A stretch of DNA of 5,130 bases from contig DUSJ01000408.1 of the NCBI GenBank assembly GCA_012842645.1, forward strand, positions 1 to 5,130, written 5' to 3'. This document shows positions 1 through 5,130 of this stretch, one piece after another. Both the position numbers and the translations under genes were made by a program. Numbering within the stretch: the stretch's first letter is position 1; each line of letters begins with the position of its first letter. The DNA is from Clostridiaceae bacterium. Lineage in GTDB: Bacteria > Bacillota > Clostridia > DSM-8532. The notes beneath the pieces are model-generated. The model searched no databases and was not told the origin of the DNA. It saw only the letters and a program-made list of their open reading frames with translations.

Positions 1-89
1 TCGTAGAACTCATAAGGCAGGTTCTCAGTGTCGAAATTAACAAGATACCTGTCCGTCTTGCCCGAATCTGCCATGATATGACTAAGCAT
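1..89 (-). CDS. nadB: L-aspartate oxidase NadB, N-terminal fragment (runs off the window)
   Basis: Only the first 29 codons are in the window. They read MLSHIMADSGKTDRYL, then VNFDTENLPYEFY, and stop just where the FAD-binding GxGxxG segment of NadB would begin. The RYLVNFDT..NLP..(Y/F)Y lead is one I recognise from clostridial L-aspartate oxidases, and the position directly after nadA agrees. NadB oxidises L-aspartate to iminoaspartate, the substrate of NadA, using FAD; anaerobes can use fumarate as acceptor. Two in-frame ATGs are possible, at 89 and at 74. The one at 89 is preferred because GAAGGTGA lies 6 nt upstream of it, whereas the ATG at 74 has no recognisable Shine-Dalgarno. The gap to the nadA stop is 23 nt, so translation is probably from the same mRNA. 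The call rests on few residues plus context. Confidence 0.8.
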   Translation of the reverse strand, partial: MLSHIMADSGKTDRYLVNFDTENLPYEFY

Positions 90-95
90 CAGTCT

Positions 96-103
96 TCACC
101 TTC
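96..103 (-). promoter_or_regulatory. Ribosome binding site that decides the nadB start
   Basis: The minus strand reads GAAGGTGA here, 6 nt before the ATG at 89. It lies in the 23-nt gap after the nadA stop codon. It favours the ATG at 89 over the in-frame ATG at 74, whose upstream bases (CTTAGTCATATC) show no purine-rich match to 16S rRNA. Confidence 0.65.
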
Positions 104-112
104 ATACCATTG

Positions 113-1015
113 TCATTTCACCCGGAGCATTCTCTCCAGGCTCAGTGACGCTTTCCTGATGGTCTCCTCATCCAGTGTTATCTCATGTTTCATGTCCCTC
201 AGGGACTCATACAGGAGTTCCATCGTCGTCTTCTTCATATTAGGACAAATAAACCTGTACTTCAACATGTAAAATTTCTTTTCGGGATTTTTCAGCTTCA
301 GCTGGTGCAGGATGCCCTCTTCCGTTCCTATGATGAACTCATTGTGGTCGGAATTGGTGCAGAAGTCTATTATCTGCTTCGTGCTGCCCACAAAGTCAGC
401 CATTTCGACTACTTCCGGCGGAGCTTCCGGGTGAATCGCCAGTAATGCGTTGGGGTGCTCCGCCCGGGCTTCATTGACATGCATGATGGTAAGAGCGTTG
501 TGGGTCGGGCAGAATCCCGGCCAGAATATAAATTCCTTTTCAGGAACCTGCTTCGAGATATAGTGTCCCAGGTTCCTGTCGGGCAGGAAGAGGATCTGCC
601 TGTTTGGCAGCGATTTGACGACTTTTACCGCGATTGACGAGGTACAGCAGATGTCGCATTCCGCCTTGACGGCGGCAGATGTGTTGACATAGCATACGAC
701 TGCCGCTTCCGGGTATCTTGCCTTAAGTTTTCTTAGGTCCTCCACGTTCGCCATGTCGGCCATTGGACAGCCCGCATTGAGGGCAGGCAAAAGCACTGTC
801 TTTTCAGGCGAAAGTATCTTCGCGCTTTCAGCCATGAAGTGTACTCCGCAGAAAACTATTACATCCTTGTCCGTAGATGCGCAGTAACGGCTCAGCTCAA
901 AGGAATCGCCGACCATATCGGCGATGTCCTGTATTTCCCCCTCCTGGTACAGGTGGGCGACTATAATTGCATTCCGCTCTTCTTTCAGGCGTAAGATCTC
1001 GTTTCTCAGATCCAT
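113..1015 (-). CDS. nadA: Quinolinate synthase NadA
   Basis: NadA condenses iminoaspartate with dihydroxyacetone phosphate to give quinolinate, the second step of de novo NAD synthesis, in the cytoplasm. It needs a [4Fe-4S] cluster held by three cysteines, one per pseudo-repeat domain. All three are visible at family positions: Cys83 (NAGCPMAD), Cys169 (WPGFCPTHN) and Cys257 (RFICPNMK). Other family motifs are AHLYQ (20-24, with His21 and Tyr23), CYVNTSAAVKAE (108-119), CTSS (124-127) and IHPEAP (194-199, His195/Glu197). The 300-residue length is typical of the short bacterial form. The CxxCxxC motif of enterobacterial NadA around the third ligand is absent. Cys120, Cys123 and Cys124 are additional cysteines near the active-site region. 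The ATG at 1015 has GGGAG 6 nt upstream. It lies 17 nt after the rhomboid-like gene and 23 nt before nadB, which fits one operon. The reading frame is intact. Confidence 0.97.
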   Translation of the reverse strand: MDLRNEILRLKEERNAIIVAHLYQEGEIQDIADMVGDSFELSRYCASTDKDVIVFCGVHFMAESAKILSPEKTVLLPALNAGCPMADMANVEDLRKLKARYPEAAVVCYVNTSAAVKAECDICCTSSIAVKVVKSLPNRQILFLPDRNLGHYISKQVPEKEFIFWPGFCPTHNALTIMHVNEARAEHPNALLAIHPEAPPEVVEMADFVGSTKQIIDFCTNSDHNEFIIGTEEGILHQLKLKNPEKKFYMLKYRFICPNMKKTTMELLYESLRDMKHEITLDEETIRKASLSLERMLRVK

Positions 1016-1032
1016 ATCGGTCTCCCGTAAAT

Positions 1033-1737
1033 TTAATATTTCCTGTTGTCTTTATAAGGACGGACCTGGTCGAAAAACCTCCTGCGGTTCTCCGAAACCT
1101 GGCGTTTCAGTTTGATCCAGTTGATGAAATCACCACCGAAGAAAATCAGGTAATTAATCATGGCAACAATTATGGCTATGGCATTGTACCATGCTCCGAT
1201 CTGCAGCGAGCTTATCATCATCACAATAAGGAATAAGGCGTCCAGCGCTCCAAGGTATTTGGCCTTTACAGGAAGCACGAAGAAAATCAAAAATTCCTGC
1301 TCAGGGAACAGCGTGGCGTAAGCCAGGAACAGGGACATATTGAGATAATATCCCGTCATCATTCCACCGCCGGCGAAAATGTAAACTATGAACGAGGCGA
1401 TGATAGAGCCCAGCATTCCAGTAAAGTAATATACATTCAGCCTGAACTTGCCCCAGTATTGCTCGAGGGCAGCTCCCACCATGTATATGAAATAAACGGA
1501 AAACAGGATCCAGATGATACTGAAAGTTTCAGGTATGAAAACAAAGGTAACGATTCTCCATAGCTCAAGTTTGTTGATTATCCTCGCAGGATCAAGACCT
1601 AAAAGGAATATCACGTTCGGAGCCTGAGGAAAAATGCTGAGCAGAAAAACCGCCAGATTAACGGCTGCAATATAAAGCGTCAGGTTTTTGATGGCATAAC
1701 GTCCATAACGGAGTTCAAGCCTTGCCAGGCCCTTCAT
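1033..1737 (-). CDS. Rhomboid-family membrane protein, probably proteolytically inactive
   Basis: A 234-residue hydrophobic protein with about six predicted membrane segments (roughly 18-36, 72-92, 102-122, 131-153, 163-178, 184-201) and a basic C-terminal tail (208-234). Rhomboid-fold landmarks are present: a WR pair at 60-61 (LELWRIVTFVFIP) in the first loop, and GAALEQYWGKFRLNVYYFTGMLG-like residues at 88-110 resembling the GxxLExxWGxxRF stretch. The catalytic GxSG of rhomboid proteases is missing: the equivalent helix reads YYLNMSLFLAY (130-140), and the last helix has no histidine (GAWYNAIAIIVAMINY, 181-196). It therefore looks like a derlin- or iRhom-type pseudoprotease; clostridial genomes carry similar proteins annotated loosely as rhomboid. 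The substrate or partner is unknown. The start at 1737 is supported by AGGAGTG about 7 nt upstream. It is the first gene after a good promoter and sits 17 nt upstream of nadA, so it is probably co-transcribed with the nad genes, though no link to NAD metabolism is visible in the protein. Confidence 0.8.
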   Translation of the reverse strand: MKGLARLELRYGRYAIKNLTLYIAAVNLAVFLLSIFPQAPNVIFLLGLDPARIINKLELWRIVTFVFIPETFSIIWILFSVYFIYMVGAALEQYWGKFRLNVYYFTGMLGSIIASFIVYIFAGGGMMTGYYLNMSLFLAYATLFPEQEFLIFFVLPVKAKYLGALDALFLIVMMISSLQIGAWYNAIAIIVAMINYLIFFGGDFINWIKLKRQVSENRRRFFDQVRPYKDNRKY

Positions 1738-1771
1738 GCTGAATCACTCCTGGTATCTATTTATTTATATT

Positions 1772-1800
1772 ATTATACGGCAAATGGATTTCAAGTACAA
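1772..1800 (-). promoter_or_regulatory. Sigma-A-type promoter for the rhomboid-like/nadA/nadB operon
   Basis: On the minus strand TTGTAC (1800-1795) is followed after 17 bp by a perfect TATAAT (1777-1772). Transcription would start near 1765, giving a leader of about 28 nt before the ATG at 1737, which contains the AGGAG site. I do not recognise an operator for a niacin-responsive repressor (NiaR) here, so regulation is left open. A strand-wise match of this quality in an AT-rich gap after a terminator-like hairpin is good but untested evidence. Confidence 0.65.
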
Positions 1801-1827
1801 TGCGGAAAGGAATTTATGAAAACATGC

Positions 1828-1879
1828 AAAAGGGGACGGAGGTTTTTTACACATTTTCGCGTAGCAAACCTCCGTCCCC
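1828..1879 (-). terminator. Probable rho-independent terminator of nrdJ
   Basis: Thirteen nucleotides after the nrdJ stop, the minus-strand RNA can form a 14-bp perfect stem (GGGGACGGAGGTTT with AAACCTCCGTCCCC, 20-nt loop), followed directly by UUUU (1831-1828). The stem is strong but the U-run is short, so termination is likely rather than certain. On the plus strand the same hairpin is followed by AATTACAC, which would not terminate well. Confidence 0.55.
1832..1879. repeat. GGGGACGG palindrome, REP-like dispersed repeat candidate
   Basis: The two arms, 1832-1845 and 1866-1879, are exact reverse complements over 14 bp, with a 20-bp AT-rich centre. Palindromes with GGGGACGG/CCGTCCCC ends are, to my knowledge, frequent intergenic repeats in clostridial and related genomes, and have been discussed as REP-like or MITE-like elements. 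Only one copy is in this window, so its repetitive nature is inferred. I see no clear target-site duplication at its edges. Confidence 0.55.
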
Positions 1880-1892
1880 AATTACACGCATT

Positions 1893-4232
1893 TTATCCGC
1901 ACTTGGAATAACCGCAGCTGCGGCATACAACGCAGCCGCCCTCGTGCTCGACTTCGCTGCCGCACTCCGGACAGTACTTTATATTCTTTCCATCGACAGG
2001 ATCATACGTCTTGGCTGTCGGCTTCGGTATATTCGGATTGTATATATCCGCGGGTATGGGACTTCCGCCTCCGTTGCCGTTCCTGTGATTCATGACCTTC
2101 TGGAGCAGCCGCCCAATCGCGTCAGGGCACGACAGCACCTTCAGGCCTTTCTGACGGATCGTTGAAGGACAGCGTATGCCTTTAAGCTGCTCTACTATCG
2201 CTGCTTCGTCCACCCCTGCCCTGAGGGCGATGGAAACCAGCCTGCTGGTAGCCTCGGACTGGGACGGGCAGCCTCCGGCTCTTCCCGTATTGGTAAAGAC
2301 TTCGCATATGCCCTTGTCATCGTAATTGACAGTTACATAAAGGTTTCCGCAGCCGATCCTGAATTTCTCGGTGAACCCGGTAGTCACTTCAGGTCTCGGT
2401 CTGGGCTTGATATTCTTGTATACGATCTCGCATGCTTCCCTGCAGTCTTCGCATGCGGAATTGCATCCGGGATAATCCTTATTTTCCTCTTCCTCTTTTT
2501 CCTTGTCCTTATCCTTGCCTTTAACGCTGCCGATATTCAGAACCTGCATGTCACGGCTTCCGTCACGGTATATGGTCACGCCTTTGCATCCTGTCCTGTA
2601 AGCCAGGTTGAAGACCTCGGCGACATCTTCAAGCTTCGCGTCGTTTCTGAGGTTTACCGTCTTTGAAACCGCGTTGTCGGTGTGGCGCTGGAAAGCGGCC
2701 TGCATCCTGACATGCCATTCGGGAACTATGTCATGGGCCGTCACGAAAATATCCTTCACATCTTCGGGAACTTCAGCCAGCCCATGGACAGAGCCTTCTT
2801 TCGCGATGGTTTTCATAAGCTCATCGGAATAAAAGCCTCTTTCAATCGCGATCTTCTTGAAATGAGGATTTACTTCGACAAGCTCGGTACCGTCCATTAC
2901 GTTCTTGATGAATGATACGGCGAACAATGGCTCTATGCCGCTGCTAACGCCGGCAATTATGCTCAGGGTCCCCGTAGGCGCGATAGTGGTAGTGGTGGCA
3001 TTTCTTAATTTACGGCCGGAATCCTTGTATATGCTCTTGTCATAGAAGGGGAATACTCCCTTTAATTTTGCTATCTCCTCGCTCTTTTTCTTGGACTCGT
3101 AATCAATGAAGCCCATTATTTCCTCTGCCAGGCTTTCGGCTTTCGGCGAATCATAGGGTATGCCAAGAATGCACAAAAGGTCAGCCCAGCCCATGACGCC
3201 GAGCCCGATTTTCCTGGTCCCTTTCGTCATTTCCTCAATCTGTTTCAGGGGATACTTGTTCACATCGATAACGTTGTCAAGGAAATGGACCGCTTTATGC
3301 ACTGTTTCGCGGAGCTTGTCATAATCGACCTCAAAACCGTTATCGCCTTCCTTTACCATGGCTGTCAGATTTATTGAGCCAAGGTTACATGACTCATAGG
3401 GCAACAGCGGCTGTTCACCACAGGGATTGGTGCTTTCAATCTCGCCCAGCTCGGGAGTGACATTGTCTCTGTTTATCCTGTCGATAAAGATTATACCCGG
3501 CTCACCATTTCTCCAGGCCATTTTGACTATCTTGTCAAATACTTCCCGGGCATTAAGGGTTCCTCGTTTCTCTTTGGTCCTCGGGTCTACCAGATCATAA
3601 TCTCTGCCCTCTTCCACGGCTTCCATGAAATCTTCGGTCAGAGCGACGCTGATATTGAAATTGGTGATATCTGAATTGTCCTGTTTGCAGGTAATAAACT
3701 CGAGAATGTCTGGATGATCCACTCTCAGGATACCCATATTGGCGCCGCGGCGTGTTCCGCCCTGTTTTACTGCTTCAGTAGCCGCATTGAAAACCTTCAT
3801 GAAGCTGACGGGCCCGCTGGCCACTCCTCCGGTGGAGTTAACGCTGGAGCCTTTCGGACGAAGCCTGTTGAAGGAGAAACCTGTACCCCCTCCGCTTTTA
3901 TGGATCAGGGCAGCGTTTTTCACGCTGTCGAAAATGCCTTCCATGCTGTCTTCAATTGGGAGCACAAAACATGCCGATAACTGGCCCAAAGGCCTACCTG
4001 CGTTCATAAGAGTCGGAGAATTGGGAAGGAACTCCAGTTTGACCATCATGTCGTAGAAATCCTGCTCGATTTTGCTCAGTTCCTCATCGGACACATAGCC
4101 AATGTCCGCGGAAGCAATGGCTTTGGCAACTCTCCTAAACATTTCATCGGGTGTTTCGATGACCTTTCCGTCCTTATCTTTTGCAAGGTATCTTTTTTCC
4201 AATACTTTAATGGCATTTTCGCTCAGCGGCAT
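1893..4232 (-). CDS. nrdJ: Adenosylcobalamin-dependent (class II) ribonucleoside-diphosphate reductase
   Basis: This cytoplasmic enzyme reduces ribonucleotides to deoxyribonucleotides, using a thiyl radical generated from coenzyme B12, and works without oxygen. The catalytic set is complete: Cys271 (thiyl) with Asn269 and Glu273 in NPCGE, and the reducing pair Cys88 (LSACFVLP) and Cys282 (SCNLGS), 11 residues after the thiyl cysteine as in the Thermotoga enzyme. Other motifs are HKSGGGTGFSF (111-121), KQGGTRRGANMG (156-167) and APTGTLS (418-424). A TSCPD-type domain follows at about 625-712, then a cysteine tail (CPECG 754-758, Cys767, Cys770, Cys773, Cys779) that probably delivers reducing equivalents from thioredoxin and may bind zinc. 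The protein starts directly with the RNR N-domain, so no ATP-cone is seen and dATP shut-off is unlikely. A Lys/Glu-rich linker (571-586) and an extra CxxxCxxCxxxC cluster (590-601) sit between the barrel and the TSCPD domain. GGAGGAG lies 6 nt before the ATG at 4232. The gene is monocistronic between two terminators and has probable NrdR boxes upstream. Confidence 0.97.
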   Translation of the reverse strand: MPLSENAIKVLEKRYLAKDKDGKVIETPDEMFRRVAKAIASADIGYVSDEELSKIEQDFYDMMVKLEFLPNSPTLMNAGRPLGQLSACFVLPIEDSMEGIFDSVKNAALIHKSGGGTGFSFNRLRPKGSSVNSTGGVASGPVSFMKVFNAATEAVKQGGTRRGANMGILRVDHPDILEFITCKQDNSDITNFNISVALTEDFMEAVEEGRDYDLVDPRTKEKRGTLNAREVFDKIVKMAWRNGEPGIIFIDRINRDNVTPELGEIESTNPCGEQPLLPYESCNLGSINLTAMVKEGDNGFEVDYDKLRETVHKAVHFLDNVIDVNKYPLKQIEEMTKGTRKIGLGVMGWADLLCILGIPYDSPKAESLAEEIMGFIDYESKKKSEEIAKLKGVFPFYDKSIYKDSGRKLRNATTTTIAPTGTLSIIAGVSSGIEPLFAVSFIKNVMDGTELVEVNPHFKKIAIERGFYSDELMKTIAKEGSVHGLAEVPEDVKDIFVTAHDIVPEWHVRMQAAFQRHTDNAVSKTVNLRNDAKLEDVAEVFNLAYRTGCKGVTIYRDGSRDMQVLNIGSVKGKDKDKEKEEEENKDYPGCNSACEDCREACEIVYKNIKPRPRPEVTTGFTEKFRIGCGNLYVTVNYDDKGICEVFTNTGRAGGCPSQSEATSRLVSIALRAGVDEAAIVEQLKGIRCPSTIRQKGLKVLSCPDAIGRLLQKVMNHRNGNGGGSPIPADIYNPNIPKPTAKTYDPVDGKNIKYCPECGSEVEHEGGCVVCRSCGYSKCG

Positions 4233-4258
4233 TGCTTTCTCCTCCGTTTATCAGTGTT

Positions 4259-4274
4259 TTAATATATATTGTAT
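4259..4274. promoter_or_regulatory. NrdR box, start-codon-proximal copy
   Basis: The sequence TTAATATATATTGTAT matches the published NrdR consensus acaCwAtATaTwGtgt at 12 of 16 positions by my alignment; the core matches at 9 of 10 (A in place of the first C). NrdR is the ATP/dATP-sensing repressor of ribonucleotide reductase genes. The box lies 26 bp before the nrdJ start codon and 32 bp from a second box. AT-rich DNA makes chance matches more likely, but the spacing supports it. Confidence 0.65.
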
Positions 4275-4290
4275 ATATCGTTTAAATTAA

Positions 4291-4306
4291 CAACAATATA
4301 TAGTAT
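4291..4306. promoter_or_regulatory. NrdR box, promoter-proximal copy
   Basis: The sequence CAACAATATATAGTAT contains the full conserved core CwATATATwG (CAATATATAG, 4294-4303) and matches the 16-bp consensus at 13 positions. Its centre is 32 bp from that of the other box, about three helical turns; tandem NrdR boxes separated by whole turns are the known arrangement. It lies just downstream of the predicted transcription start, so bound NrdR would block RNA polymerase leaving the promoter. Confidence 0.72.
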
Positions 4307-4320
4307 CGATTGCGTAATCT

Positions 4321-4350
4321 ATTATACATAATCTTCATACATGTTTTCAA
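4321..4350 (-). promoter_or_regulatory. Sigma-A-type promoter of nrdJ
   Basis: On the minus strand TTGAAA (4350-4345) is followed after 18 bp by a perfect TATAAT (4326-4321). The start would be near 4314, giving a leader of about 80 nt that holds both NrdR boxes and the GGAGGAG site. That leader is too short for a cobalamin riboswitch, and none is seen further upstream. The remaining AT-rich bases between this promoter and the upstream terminator (4351-4427) show nothing I can assign. Confidence 0.6.
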
Positions 4351-4427
4351 TATTATTATGTTGACAAGGATGCAATTAAAAAGGCTCATGACTAAAATCT
4401 GTAAATTGCGAAATACATATTCAACTC

Positions 4428-4462
4428 AAAAAAACTCCCCGAAAGCATAATGCTATCGGGGA
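4428..4462 (-). terminator. Rho-independent terminator after the ABC permease gene
   Basis: The arms TCCCCGA (4436-4442) and TCGGGGA (4456-4462) pair over 7 bp. An inner AGCA/TGCT stem (4444-4447 with 4451-4454) closes a TAA loop across an A-A mismatch. On the minus strand the hairpin is followed by G and then seven T (4434-4428). It ends the transporter transcript about 80 nt after its stop and insulates nrdJ. Confidence 0.9.
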
Positions 4463-4495
4463 ATCCAGTCCCATCACACAGTAAAGATATCATGG

Positions 4496-4525
4496 AAGGA
4501 TTTTTTATCCTGGGATAAATTCCTT
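4496..4525. repeat. Short palindrome between the permease stop and its terminator
   Basis: TTTATCC (4504-4510) and GGATAAA (4513-4519) are reverse complements around TG, and AAGGA (4496-4500) can pair with TCCTT (4521-4525) outside a small internal loop. On the minus strand no T-run follows, so it is not a terminator for the permease. It may simply fold as a 3'-end structure in the transporter mRNA. No function is assigned. Confidence 0.35.
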
Positions 4526-4538
4526 TCTTTTTGTCTGT

Positions 4539-5130
4539 TTACTCTCCTGCTTTCTGAGCAATCCTTCTTCTTTGCTGTCGAACAACCACATATACCATCA
4601 TTACTACAGTGATCACATAGGGTATCATCGACGTCAGATATGGGCTTATCCTATATTCCTGGAGCCTGTATCCCAGCGCATCGAAGAATCCGAATATCAA
4701 TGCAGCCAGATATACCTTGAGGGGATTGGCTCCTCCAAAGATGACGCATGCAAAAGCTATAAATCCGCGGTTATTGCTCATTCCCTCCGAGAACATGGTT
4801 ACATTGCCCAACGATAAATGGGCTCCTGCAAAGCCGCAAAAAGCTCCGCAAAGGATAGATGATATCCATTTCATCTTCTCAGGACTTATACCTGCCGTAC
4901 GCAAAGCTCCGGGATTCTCACCCGCTGCCCTTATCCAGAAACCATAGGGTGTCCGGTACAAAAATACCCAGACAAGCGGTACGAAGAGCCAGGTAAGATA
5001 AACAAACAGCGAATTGCCGTTTATTATTCCGCCAATCACCGGGATATTCCCAATAAATGAACTGTTTATAAGCGGAAGACCTGACAAAGGTCTGTCTGCC
5101 GTTCCCTGGAATGTACCCTTTACGTTGAAA
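4539..5130 (-). CDS. ABC transporter permease, simple-sugar/nucleoside (BMP) type, C-terminal part
   Basis: The frame is open from the window edge, so the start lies outside; 196 residues are visible of a protein that is usually about 300. It matches the inner-membrane permease family BPD_transp_2, most like the second permease (COG1079, YufQ/NupQ-like) of importers that use BMP-type lipoprotein receptors for nucleosides or related solutes. Evidence is the cytoplasmic coupling loop YRTPYGFWIRAAGENPGAL, continuing RTAGIS (visible residues 58-82), the GAFCGFAGAHLSL helix (95-107), RGFIAFACVIFGGANP (121-136) and LIFGFFDALGYRLQ (144-157). Membrane segments fall near 40-58, 89-107, 121-132, 137-155 and 166-183, followed by a basic tail. 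A TTG at 5087 could be mistaken for a start, but coding continues upstream (FNVKGTFQGTADRP). A partner permease, ATPase and receptor gene would be expected upstream, beyond the edge. The substrate cannot be told from this part. Confidence 0.88.
   Translation of the reverse strand, partial: FNVKGTFQGTADRPLSGLPLINSSFIGNIPVIGGIINGNSLFVYLTWLFVPLVWVFLYRTPYGFWIRAAGENPGALRTAGISPEKMKWISSILCGAFCGFAGAHLSLGNVTMFSEGMSNNRGFIAFACVIFGGANPLKVYLAALIFGFFDALGYRLQEYRISPYLTSMIPYVITVVMMVYVVVRQQRRRIAQKAGE

Noticed and set aside
1800..2165. Plus-strand open frame of 121 codons overlapping the nrdJ 3' end and the palindrome
   Set aside because: It is antisense to the conserved C-terminal domain of NrdJ, has no recognisable domain and no Shine-Dalgarno of note, and its 5' part runs through the inverted repeat. 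It is a shadow frame.
3714..4056. Overlapping plus-strand frames of about 90-105 codons opposite the NrdJ N-terminal region
   Set aside because: They are mirror frames of strongly conserved NrdJ sequence with no family resemblance of their own.
4361..4390. Plus-strand TTGACA at 4361-4366 as a promoter
   Set aside because: No acceptable -10 follows at 16-19 bp, and no plus-strand gene lies downstream; it reads against the permease terminator and gene.
4233..4538. Cobalamin riboswitch upstream of the B12-dependent nrdJ
   Set aside because: Considered because some class II RNR genes have one. The predicted leader is only about 80 nt, is very AT-rich, and shows no B12-box-like conserved segment or long folded aptamer.
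4539..5087. TTG at 5087 as the true start of the permease
   Set aside because: The frame stays open to the window edge with plausible family sequence upstream, and a protein starting here would lack the first membrane segments of the fold.
1..5130. CRISPR array, tRNA, rRNA, insertion sequence, prophage or defence genes
   Set aside because: None is visible: coding regions fill most of the window with housekeeping families, and the gaps hold only promoters, boxes and hairpins.

Overview
This window looks like an ordinary stretch of a bacterial chromosome. It most likely comes from an anaerobic Bacillota (Clostridia-type) organism. The basis is protein style (an oxygen-independent B12-dependent ribonucleotide reductase, clostridial-looking NadA and NadB, a BMP/simple-sugar type ABC permease), strong AGGAG-type ribosome binding sites, AT-rich intergenic promoters, and a GGGGACGG palindrome of a kind I associate with clostridial genomes. 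The lineage is an inference; no rRNA or other marker gene is present. All five genes lie on the minus strand, so transcription runs from high to low coordinates. I see no tRNA, rRNA, CRISPR array, insertion sequence or defence system.

Layout in the direction of transcription. (1) 5130-4539: the C-terminal two thirds of an ABC transporter permease (BPD_transp_2 / COG1079-like), closed by a strong rho-independent terminator at 4462-4428. (2) 4427-4233: the nrdJ control region, with a sigma-A-like promoter (TTGAAA-N18-TATAAT) followed by two NrdR-box-like palindromes 32 bp apart, then a strong Shine-Dalgarno. (3) 4232-1893: nrdJ, a 779-residue adenosylcobalamin-dependent (class II) ribonucleotide reductase. 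(4) 1879-1828: a perfect 14-bp inverted repeat with a short T-run, probably the nrdJ terminator and probably a dispersed REP-like repeat. (5) 1800-1772: a second promoter, reading into a rhomboid-like membrane protein that lacks the catalytic residues (1737-1033), then nadA (1015-113), then the first codons of nadB (89-1, cut by the window edge). The short gaps (17 and 23 nt) support one rhomboid-like/nadA/nadB operon for de novo NAD synthesis from aspartate.

Functionally there are three separate units: solute import, deoxyribonucleotide production under probable NrdR repression, and quinolinate synthesis (NadB makes iminoaspartate, NadA condenses it with dihydroxyacetone phosphate). The most informative points are the paired NrdR boxes, an extra cysteine cluster in a charged linker of NrdJ, the pseudoprotease-like rhomboid leading the nad operon, and the GGGGACGG palindrome. 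I found no evidence for a previously undescribed system.
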